Origin: Maricurvus nonylphenolicus
Lineage (GTDB): Bacteria; Pseudomonadota; Gammaproteobacteria; Pseudomonadales; Cellvibrionaceae
Direction of reading: 5' to 3'
Length of the DNA: 64,000 bases
Assembly (NCBI RefSeq): GCF_042854845.1
Contig: NZ_AP031498.1
Span: 1,116,001 to 1,180,000 of the forward strand
The notes beneath the pieces are model-generated. The model ran no database searches. It was given only the letters and a program-made list of their open reading frames with translations, and was not told where the DNA came from. Shown here in pieces: positions 52,376-59,779 of the stretch (position 1 is its first letter; every line of letters starts with the position of its first letter). The translations under genes and the position numbers were made by a program.

Positions 52376-53669
52376 CGAACGAGCAAAACCCCGTTTTTAT
52401 CGCACACCCGTTTTTGTATTGGGGGTGATATGTGCACTGGCGACAACAGCAACCCTGGCAGACACCGTAAGTGGCCACTTAAAATATCGCGCCCAGGCGG
52501 CCCATTACCCGGATGACTCTCTGTTTCGGCAGCTCGGTGAGGCACAGGCCTACGATCACAGCGCTGATTTACGGTTGCAGTGGTCGGCACAGCAAGGTCA
52601 GTGGTCAGTTCAGGTGGATTATCAATTGCTGGGCATTGCGGGGGATGGCGTAGACCTGGCAAAGCAGCTGGCGGTAACGGGAGGTGCAGCGAGTACCTTA
52701 ACCGTGGCCGGTTCCAGTGGCTTTCCCGATGACGACCGCCGCCTGTTTGATTTAACCCACCGTTTCAGTGATCAAGACCGTCATATCCTCTTACACCGCC
52801 TGGATCGCGCCCATATTACCTATACCGGCCAACAGTCTGTGTGGCGCCTGGGCCGCCAGGTACTTAGCTGGGGCAACGGTTTAATCTATAACCCAGTCGA
52901 TTTTTTTAATCCGTTTGATCCCGCCGCAGTTGATACCGAATATAAAACCGGCGATGACATGCTCTACGGCCAGTATTTATTTAATAACGGTGATGACCTG
53001 CAAGGTGTTTATGTCGCCCGCCGTGATGACGAGCATGATGTCACCAGAGATGTTGCCTCCACCGCACTGAAATATCACGCCTGGTGGGGAGAGCAGGAGT
53101 GGGACCTGTTGATGGCCGAGCATTATGATGAATCCATTGTTGCCATGGGCGTTGCACGGGATATTGGTGGTGCAGTATGGCGTAGCGATGTGATGGCGGT
53201 AGATGCCAGCGATCATTGGACCTGGTCACTGGTCACCAATCTGAGCTATTCCTGGCGCTGGTGGGATAAAAATATCAGTGGTGTGGCGGAGTACTATTAC
53301 AACGGCTTTGGTGAAACCGGCGATCAGTTATCCACAACGGATCTTCTGGAAAATCCCGCGTTACGTGAGCGATTAACACGTGGGGAGTTATACACAACCG
53401 GCCGACAATATATTGCGGGTTCGTTAACCATAGAGATGACGCCGTTGTTGAATTTTCGTCCAGGTGTATTTGTTAACCTCAGTGATCAATCCAGTTTATG
53501 GCAATGGGTTGTGCAGTATGACCCTTCACAAAATATTCAAGTGCTAGGCTCATTGAATATTCCTATCGGCCCTAGTGGAACAGAGTTTGGGGGTGTTGAT
53601 CTTGAGCCCGGCAATCTACAGCTATCACGGGGGCTGAGCGCGTCGATACAGCTGGGTTGGTACTTCTAA
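52344..53669 (+). CDS. Outer-membrane beta-barrel protein of the ABC set
   Basis: 441 residues. A long signal region (hydrophobic core about 22-38, cleavage near LADT), then a beta-rich sequence ending in WYF, as expected for an outer-membrane barrel. RLGRQVLSWGNGLIYNPVDFFNPFDPAAV is a motif seen in a poorly characterised porin-like group often encoded with MacB-type ABC systems. The 32-base overlap with the ATPase gene suggests coupled expression. Function unknown; probably the outer-membrane end of the same pathway. Confidence 0.83.
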   Translation: MEKLLKISVASERAKPRFYRTPVFVLGVICALATTATLADTVSGHLKYRAQAAHYPDDSLFRQLGEAQAYDHSADLRLQWSAQQGQWSVQVDYQLLGIAGDGVDLAKQLAVTGGAASTLTVAGSSGFPDDDRRLFDLTHRFSDQDRHILLHRLDRAHITYTGQQSVWRLGRQVLSWGNGLIYNPVDFFNPFDPAAVDTEYKTGDDMLYGQYLFNNGDDLQGVYVARRDDEHDVTRDVASTALKYHAWWGEQEWDLLMAEHYDESIVAMGVARDIGGAVWRSDVMAVDASDHWTWSLVTNLSYSWRWWDKNISGVAEYYYNGFGETGDQLSTTDLLENPALRERLTRGELYTTGRQYIAGSLTIEMTPLLNFRPGVFVNLSDQSSLWQWVVQYDPSQNIQVLGSLNIPIGPSGTEFGGVDLEPGNLQLSRGLSASIQLGWYF

Positions 53670-53783
53670 TTGTGCTCAATAAATGAGCCAAAATCTAATT
53701 GGTTCCAAAATCCAAAATCATGGTAAGCTTGCTCGCTTCCAGTCAACGAATATCCAAGTAGCATTCGAGAACAATAAAAAAAT

Positions 53784-54551
53784 ATGAGTGAGAAGTACGT
53801 CGCCATTCGCTTAAAATCTATACATCATGGCGAAGAAAGGTTCAGTGCAAAGGGATGCACAATAATTAACTCGCGCATGGAAAAGCGTGAACCCGCGCTC
53901 AAGAATATTACCGACGCCTTATTTGACCTGGGGCTTGATTACGAAATAGACAAACACAGCCTTGTGTGGTTTTTGATCGACGACGATCAGAGCGCCGAAG
54001 AGCACCTTTGTTACGTCGATATCGAAGTCGCCTTCGAAGCCTGTTGGTACGAGGCAGAGAAGGCACGTATTCGTGGTTATACGGGTATCCACTATTACGA
54101 TGCCTGTGTCGAGCTGGCCAAGGGTTTTACCTTAAAAGATCAAACACGCCTGATCAGCGATGCCAAGGTAGAAAAAGCCCCAGAGCCTGAAGTTGTTGCT
54201 GGACAAGAGCAGGAGCCGCAAGCCCAGGAAGCTCAACTACCGGAACCACAAGCCCAGGAAACTCAAACTCCGGAACCACAGGCACAAGAAGCACAAACTC
54301 CGGAACCGCAAGCTCAGGAATCGCAAACACCGGAACCACAAGCAGAATCTCAGCAAGACGTACAGCCTGAAGCGCAACCAGAAGCCGTACAGCTTGCCGC
54401 TGAACTCAGAACTGAATTCCAGTTAGATATTGAGCATCAGATTGAAGCGAGCAAAAAAGCAGCCGTGGTTAAGCTGGAGACTAAAAAGTCTGCGCCAAGA
54501 ACCAAGCGTGTGCCAAGTCAGGCTGCTGAGGCTCAGTTAGAGCTGTTCTAA
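53784..54551 (+). CDS. Protein with Gln/Pro/Glu-rich decapeptide repeats
   Basis: 255 residues. Residues 1-125 form an unrecognised soluble domain rich in acidic and aromatic residues. Residues about 148-187 are four near-perfect copies of a 10-residue unit (QExQTPEPQA) from 30-base DNA repeats (54225-54344), a flexible linker. The C terminus (about 215-245) is basic (KTKxxAPRTKR-like). No signal peptide, so cytoplasmic. The basic tail suggests nucleic-acid contact. Function unknown. Confidence 0.78.
   Translation: MSEKYVAIRLKSIHHGEERFSAKGCTIINSRMEKREPALKNITDALFDLGLDYEIDKHSLVWFLIDDDQSAEEHLCYVDIEVAFEACWYEAEKARIRGYTGIHYYDACVELAKGFTLKDQTRLISDAKVEKAPEPEVVAGQEQEPQAQEAQLPEPQAQETQTPEPQAQEAQTPEPQAQESQTPEPQAESQQDVQPEAQPEAVQLAAELRTEFQLDIEHQIEASKKAAVVKLETKKSAPRTKRVPSQAAEAQLELF
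54225..54344 (+). repeat. Four tandem 30-bp coding repeats
   Basis: Units begin at 54225, 54255, 54285 and 54315, each CARGAA...CCGGAACC-type, in frame with the 53784-54551 gene. Such arrays change copy number readily. Confidence 0.88.
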
Positions 54552-54697
54552 TTTTAGCCTCTTCTGTATGTAGGTTATATCAGCCCCTGTTTTTATGGCC
54601 TGATTATCATTCCTTATTTCGTAGGACTGATCTTCAGTTCTTGGGTTAGGTTCTTAAAGCCCCAGTAATGGTCTAGGATAGGTAATATGACCATGAG

Positions 54698-55519
54698 TTG
54701 TATTGGGCTATTACCTTGAAGGCATTCCTGGCTATTTGTTTATCTCTCACATGTGTTGTACTTGGCTCCACATGTGTGGCAGAAAACCTTTTAAACGATA
54801 CGTCTCCACAAATTCTACGTTTTGCTTCTGGTACTCAGAGCTATCCTTTTACTTATATTGAAGATGGCGAAGAGCAGGGGATATACAAAGATCTGCTCGA
54901 ACTTGTAGCTACAGGTTCTCCTTACCGGGTGGAAGTTGCTGCCTATCCCGCCGGGCGTGTCATTACGGCGCTAAAAAATGCTGAGATTGATCTCTTCCCT
55001 CATTTTGAAATGGGCGAAAATATAAAATTCAAAGATATTCCTAATACCGTGGTTTGTGAGGAACCGCTGTTTTCAGTCAAAATGTCACTGTTTAGTCTGG
55101 CTCCGGTAAAAAACTCCACCACCAATGCAGGCACTAGTAACGTTGGTTGGATGCGCTACCACTATGTGGATGTCGAACGATTTTCTGAGTATATCCCCTT
55201 TGAGGTTAATTTCCTGTATGCGCACTCTTATCCTCAGTTAGCCAAAATGTTATTGGCCAACAGAGTCGATTACGTTATTTCCTCGGTACCCAATTTTTAT
55301 GCGAGCTATAAAGCACTGCAGGGTGATGCTGAAGTTATAGAAGAGAATATATTTCCCTCGGCGACGGTGACATTGGGATTTTCAATGAATGCTCTGGGTG
55401 ATAAAACTGAGGTCATTAGCCAGCAGTTTTGCAGGCAGGTAGGGCGGCTGCAAGACAGTGGCAGTATTGACAAGATCATAGCCAAATACAGCAAACTCAA
55501 ATACTTCAATAAACCTTGA
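54698..55519 (+). CDS. Periplasmic solute-binding protein-like (orphan)
   Basis: 273 residues from TTG 54698; another in-frame TTG at 54716 also gives a good signal peptide, and neither has a clear ribosome site. Signal peptide to about residue 28 (GSTCVA). Mature part has the family 3 binding-protein form: ILRFASGTQSYPFTYIEDGEEQG-like start with the YPFTY contact segment. No transporter genes nearby. The end of the gene, including the stop, is duplicated downstream (55507-55778). Confidence 0.78.
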   Translation: MYWAITLKAFLAICLSLTCVVLGSTCVAENLLNDTSPQILRFASGTQSYPFTYIEDGEEQGIYKDLLELVATGSPYRVEVAAYPAGRVITALKNAEIDLFPHFEMGENIKFKDIPNTVVCEEPLFSVKMSLFSLAPVKNSTTNAGTSNVGWMRYHYVDVERFSEYIPFEVNFLYAHSYPQLAKMLLANRVDYVISSVPNFYASYKALQGDAEVIEENIFPSATVTLGFSMNALGDKTEVISQQFCRQVGRLQDSGSIDKIIAKYSKLKYFNKP

Positions 55520-55778
55520 ATTTTCCACCTCACCACCAACACGCCATACCCGTGAAAACGGGTATCCAGTTTGATGGCACGCACTAAATCTATTGCAGTG
55601 ATCTAGTTAACCCTAAGTACTAAAGAACTGGACTTTATCACTCAATAAACCCTAAATTTACCACCTCACCACCAGCACGCCATACCCGTGAAAACGGGTA
55701 TCCAGTGTTATGGCACAGACTAAATCCATTGCAGTAAGCTAATTAACGTTAAGTGCTAAAGAGCTGGACTGCATCACT
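55507..55778 (+). repeat. Two tandem 136-bp units that include the gene end
   Basis: This nearly fills the 302-base gap 55520-55821, which has no gene. Unit 1 is 55507-55642 and unit 2 is 55643-55778, roughly 85-90% alike. Unit 1 begins within the last codons of the binding-protein gene (AATAAACCTTGA, N-K-P-stop); unit 2 has AATAAACCCTAA, again N-K-P-stop. Each unit holds one ATACCCGT-GAAA-ACGGGTAT hairpin (55546-55565 and 55682-55701). Confidence 0.88.
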
Positions 55779-55790
55779 CCGTACCCCTGG

Positions 55791-55810
55791 ATTCCCGTTT
55801 TCACGGGAAT
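55791..55810. repeat. Dispersed ATTCCC-N8-GGGAAT palindrome
   Basis: ATTCCCGT-TTTC-ACGGGAAT, perfect 8-bp stem, between the convergent binding-protein and AraC genes. It is the closest copy to the pattern ATTCCCNNNNNNNNGGGAAT, known in Neisseria as dRS3. Confidence 0.78.
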
Positions 55811-55821
55811 GGCAATTAGGG

Positions 55822-56856
55822 TTAGTTCATTAAATCCATGAAGCTCAAATCAGTTGCTTTGTTTTCTCGGTATTCACTAGGCGACACACCCTGCCAACGC
55901 TTAAACGCACGAGTAAAATTACTGGTATCAGAAAACCCCACCAAATAAGAAATCTCACAAATCGACATATGCTGCTGCTTTAAATGATCGCAGGCAATAT
56001 CCTTACGTACGGAATCATACAGCGCTGAGTAGGAGGTATTTTGCTTAGCCAGTTTACTTTGCAAATTATTCACGCTCATATTCAACTGTTGTGAAATCAG
56101 CTTTTTGGATATATCCCCGGATGACATCAGTTCAAGCATTTTGCCTTTTACCAAGCGAGCAATATCGGAGCGGTCCAACAGGGTCAAGTATCTTTTGGCC
56201 AGGTTATCGTTATAGTGCGCCAGTTCCGGATTGGCGCCTGCTAGTGGGGCTTGCATCTCCGCCTTGTTAAAACTGAATACCGCTTGGGGGTGGCCAAAGC
56301 TTACCTGGCTGCGAAAAAACTCAGAAAACTGCTCGGCTCCCTGGCTGGGAAGTGGGCGTACCAGTTCTACCCTGTTGGGGTGCAAACTGTTTTTATAGAG
56401 CGATCGCATTAAACGAACGATAAAGCTAAAAGCCGTATCCTGGGTTTCGTAACAGGCAACAGCTTCCATGGCGATAACCAGCCTTACCTCTGTGTCGGTT
56501 TCTTCCACGTGGAGATGGCCTAGTTGCGAGACGATATGGGCATAACGTTTTAGACGCAGGAGCATATCCCACAAACTATTGCTGGCAGTGAGCGAACATC
56601 CTACCGCGTGAAAGTTAGCAATATTCAGATAGCGGGATGCCGAAAGTCCAAAGCACTGATCGTCAGTAGCTTTCACGCAGGCATCAAATAAACGGCTGAT
56701 ATTGTCGTGGGGCAAACGGTCCAGAGGATCGTTTTTAGGGCGTTGTTCAATACCGGCAGACTGCAACAGCTTGTCGGCATTTAAACCTTGCTGTTCTATC
56801 GCATTGGCAATACCAAGGACATACCCCCCCATGGTGGTCAGTTGAGATTGCAACAT
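55822..56856 (-). CDS. AraC family regulator with arabinose-binding-type sensor domain
   Basis: 344 residues from ATG 56856, chosen because GGGAGG lies five bases upstream; the frame is open to 56925. Sensor domain about 15-205; DNA-binding domain about 245-330 with KLISQQLNMSVNNLQSKL and SICEISYLVGFSDTSNFTRAFKRW. Divergent from TonB receptor 4 (57179), which it probably activates. A half-site TTCGGACA at 57021-57028 and an inverted repeat at 57119-57143 lie in the gap. Confidence 0.92.
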   Translation of the reverse strand: MLQSQLTTMGGYVLGIANAIEQQGLNADKLLQSAGIEQRPKNDPLDRLPHDNISRLFDACVKATDDQCFGLSASRYLNIANFHAVGCSLTASNSLWDMLLRLKRYAHIVSQLGHLHVEETDTEVRLVIAMEAVACYETQDTAFSFIVRLMRSLYKNSLHPNRVELVRPLPSQGAEQFSEFFRSQVSFGHPQAVFSFNKAEMQAPLAGANPELAHYNDNLAKRYLTLLDRSDIARLVKGKMLELMSSGDISKKLISQQLNMSVNNLQSKLAKQNTSYSALYDSVRKDIACDHLKQQHMSICEISYLVGFSDTSNFTRAFKRWQGVSPSEYRENKATDLSFMDLMN

Positions 56857-57118
56857 GCTGCCTCCCGTAGCTGATAGTCTGCCTCTGGTCATCATAGTGA
56901 CAACCCACTGGGTCGAAATGACCACTACAACTTATCACAGAGGTTGACTGCCTAACTAAGCCAATTCCTACCCTTGGGTTAACCAAAAACATCAAAATGC
57001 AGAATATCGCCTGTGAGTGATTCGGACAGGCGCTTTAATGAAATTGACCTGTCGCCCCAAACACATTCCGATAGCCTATTTGCTCGCACGACTAAAACTA
57101 TTAGCAAAATCCATTAAA

Positions 57119-57143
57119 TGCACCTTCAGTTCACCAAGGTGCA
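57119..57143. promoter_or_regulatory. Inverted repeat before TonB receptor 4
   Basis: TGCACCTT-N9-AAGGTGCA, a perfect 8-bp repeat, 36-60 bases before the receptor start codon. It may be an operator or a hairpin in the mRNA leader. Confidence 0.5.
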
Positions 57144-57178
57144 CTCAAATCATAATAATCTTGACAGGGCGTGAGAGC

Positions 57179-59662
57179 ATGAAAATCGCAAAAAATACAT
57201 TATCTCCTTTAAATACGGGGCTATTTACCCCACTTCTTCTAGCTTCAGCCATTACTTCAGCTTCGGAGCGATTTATGCTGGAAGAAATCATTGTAACCGC
57301 ACAGAAGGTACCAGAAAGTCTACAGGACGTACCTATTTCCATGTCGGCTGTTGATGGCCAAAAGATCGCCGATGCGGGTATCAACAACTTACAGACCTTA
57401 TCCGCCAGTGTTCCTGGTTTGCAGATTGGTACCGGGGCGATCAGTCAGAATATCTTTATCCGTGGTATAGGCTCTGGCAGTAATAGGGGTTTTGAGCAGT
57501 CGGTGGGTATGTATATCGACGGCGCCTATATGGGACGTAGTTTGCAATATCGCTCACCGTTTCTTGATGTAGAACGTGTTGAAGTGTTGCGCGGGCCACA
57601 AGGGGTTCTGTTTGGTAAAAATACGGTAGCAGGTGTAATTAATATTACCACGGCGTCTCCTTCTCCTGGTGATGAAACCACGGGTAAAGTCAGCGTTGAA
57701 TATGAGCCGGAAACAGATACACAAGTTTATAACGCAATGTTTAATACGTCGTTGACGGATAACTTGGGTGCTCGTGTGGCGCTTAAGTACCGTGATGCTG
57801 AAGGCTGGGTTGATAATGACTTACTGGATAGTACTGAGCCGGACAATGAAGAGACCAGTGCTCGCGTAACCTTAGCCTGGTATCCCACGGATGATATCAG
57901 TGCAACCTTAAAGCTCTCTCATTCCGATATGAACAGCTCTGGTACGCCTATGGTTCTGAATGCTGCTGGCCCTGTGACGACAAATCCGGCTGAGCAGGCT
58001 GCATTATCTGCGTTTGCTCCGTATTTATATGGTGCTCTGGATTCAGCCTTCCCGGAAGCGGCGGGTTATGCAGGTAAAGATTTCAGTTGGTATAAAAACG
58101 GCAATTCCATGCGTCACAAAGAAGGTATGGAGTTGGAAACGAACGGACTGGTGTTGAGTGTTGATTGGAGCTTCGATAATTTCAGTTTGGCATCAGTAAC
58201 GGCGTATTCGGATTATGAGTACATTAATGGTGTTGATGGGGATTTTGGCCCATTAACGTTTATTAGTGCCGGCGGCGAGCAGGAGTTTGATCAGATTAGC
58301 CAGGAGTTTCGTTTTACAACAACGGATGACGGTCCTGTAAATTGGACAGTGGGCGCCTACTTTGAAAAGCAGTCCTTGAAGAATGATGGTTCTGTAGGTG
58401 TTGATACTTCGTTGGGGCAGCCTGCTTATATTGATGCGGCAACTGGAGGGTTTGGATTTACGAGTTTAGCTGCTGCTCTGACGGGTGGGGCATATGGTGT
58501 GGATAGCATTTACCGTCATGGTCTGTTTGAGCAGGATGCTGAAACGGCTTCGGCGTTTGCTCAGGCTACCTGGGAGATAACGCCGGAAGTCCGAGCAACC
58601 CTCGGTTTGCGTTATGCCGTTGACAAGAAAACAACGGATAAAAGTGTAGTCTTCACCGATGATATTCTGGGCTCTAATCGTTCGGATGCAGATCCGGATG
58701 GGCATATTTTTCAGGCCGCGCTTGAAGGCCTATGGACAAACTATGGTACCTATCGCCATAACTTCAATAATGAGAAGCGTAAGTCTGAAAACCTGACACC
58801 GGGCTTAAATATTGAGTGGGATCTGAGTGAAGATGCCATGGTTTACTTTAGTTACTCTGAAGGTTACAAGAGCGGCGGGTTTAATGCCGCCGATGATATG
58901 GCTGTTATTGATTCTACGGGTGATGGGGTGGGTGATACGCCCACTGACGATTACGAGTATGAAGATGAAGAGGTTAAAACCTTTGAGATCGGCGGTAAAT
59001 TTACGCTTGCAGAAGGTTCTATGCGTTTGAATTGGGCGCTGTTCCATACCGAATACACTAATCTGCAGGTTACCTCTTTTAACGGCACCAGCTTTACAGT
59101 GGGTAATGCAGCTGCAACTACTATTGAGGGGGTGGAAGCTGATTGGCAGTGGCAGGCTTCTGAGTATTTGAACGTGAGTGCGAACATCGCTTACCTGGAT
59201 TACGCTTACGACGAATACGATACAGCGTCCTGTAGTGTTGAGGCACAGCTGGTCTATGTTCAGTCTACGGGCTTGCCTGCCTCTGGTTGTACGGCAGACC
59301 TGTCTGGTGAAACTGGCACCTTTGCGCCAGAGTGGAGTGGTGCGCTGGCTCTGCAATATGAACGGCCTGTTGGAGATGCGTTAACCTTGCAGGTGGGCGC
59401 GGATGCTAACTATAAAGATGAGTACTACACAGATGATGACCTCAATGACGCAAGCCTGCAGGATGCTACCTGGAAGTACAATTTGCGAGTAGGCCTTAAA
59501 TCCTTGGAGAATAACTGGGAGCTTATGTTGTTTGGTAACAACGTGACCGATGAGCAAACCTTAACGGCTAGTCAGGATGTGCCTTCGGCGCCCGGTATGC
59601 GTATTGGTTATGTCGATGAAGGTCGAGTTTGGGGGCTGCGCGCTACCTATAATTTCGAATAG
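57179..59662 (+). CDS. TonB-dependent receptor 4
   Basis: 827 residues from ATG 57179; GAGAG lies just upstream while the longer frame from 57017 runs through the regulatory gap. Signal peptide to about residue 27 (ITSAS), LEEIIVTAQKVPESLQDVP, plug motif VEVLRGPQGVLFGKN, beta-barrel to the end. The last residues are TYNFE, so the terminal residue is Glu after Phe, unlike the usual final aromatic residue. The end AAT TTC GAA TAG is repeated in frame three more times (59651-59710). Between AraC and an acyl-CoA operon; an acid or lipid-like ligand is possible. Confidence 0.94.
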   Translation: MKIAKNTLSPLNTGLFTPLLLASAITSASERFMLEEIIVTAQKVPESLQDVPISMSAVDGQKIADAGINNLQTLSASVPGLQIGTGAISQNIFIRGIGSGSNRGFEQSVGMYIDGAYMGRSLQYRSPFLDVERVEVLRGPQGVLFGKNTVAGVINITTASPSPGDETTGKVSVEYEPETDTQVYNAMFNTSLTDNLGARVALKYRDAEGWVDNDLLDSTEPDNEETSARVTLAWYPTDDISATLKLSHSDMNSSGTPMVLNAAGPVTTNPAEQAALSAFAPYLYGALDSAFPEAAGYAGKDFSWYKNGNSMRHKEGMELETNGLVLSVDWSFDNFSLASVTAYSDYEYINGVDGDFGPLTFISAGGEQEFDQISQEFRFTTTDDGPVNWTVGAYFEKQSLKNDGSVGVDTSLGQPAYIDAATGGFGFTSLAAALTGGAYGVDSIYRHGLFEQDAETASAFAQATWEITPEVRATLGLRYAVDKKTTDKSVVFTDDILGSNRSDADPDGHIFQAALEGLWTNYGTYRHNFNNEKRKSENLTPGLNIEWDLSEDAMVYFSYSEGYKSGGFNAADDMAVIDSTGDGVGDTPTDDYEYEDEEVKTFEIGGKFTLAEGSMRLNWALFHTEYTNLQVTSFNGTSFTVGNAAATTIEGVEADWQWQASEYLNVSANIAYLDYAYDEYDTASCSVEAQLVYVQSTGLPASGCTADLSGETGTFAPEWSGALALQYERPVGDALTLQVGADANYKDEYYTDDDLNDASLQDATWKYNLRVGLKSLENNWELMLFGNNVTDEQTLTASQDVPSAPGMRIGYVDEGRVWGLRATYNFE

Positions 59663-59710
59663 CGTAATTTCGAGTAGCATAGTTTCGAATAATAGACCTT
59701 CGAGTAATTG
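59651..59710 (+). repeat. Four in-frame copies of the receptor 3' end with stop codon
   Basis: Four 15-base units begin at 59651, 59666, 59681 and 59696. Each reads xx-T-TTC-GAR-stop: stops TAG (59660), TAG (59675), TAA (59690) and TAA (59705), all in the receptor frame. Confidence 0.85.
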
Positions 59711-59779
59711 TTATTTCTCTCGTATTTGCCCTCGCGCTTGCTTGCAGGCCGGGGGCTTTCTGTTTTGTGGGGGCGTCAA

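Noticed and set aside
55546..55701. Regular hairpins as a CRISPR array
   Set aside because: Only two units of 136 bases with similar spacers; they are a tandem duplication.
57161..57166. TTGACA as a -35 box for TonB receptor 4
   Set aside because: It lies only 13 bases before the start codon, leaving no room for a -10 box and transcript start.
58805..59356. 183-codon antisense frame in TonB receptor 4
   Set aside because: Its residue make-up is that of a reverse read of beta-barrel codons; no family resemblance or ribosome site.
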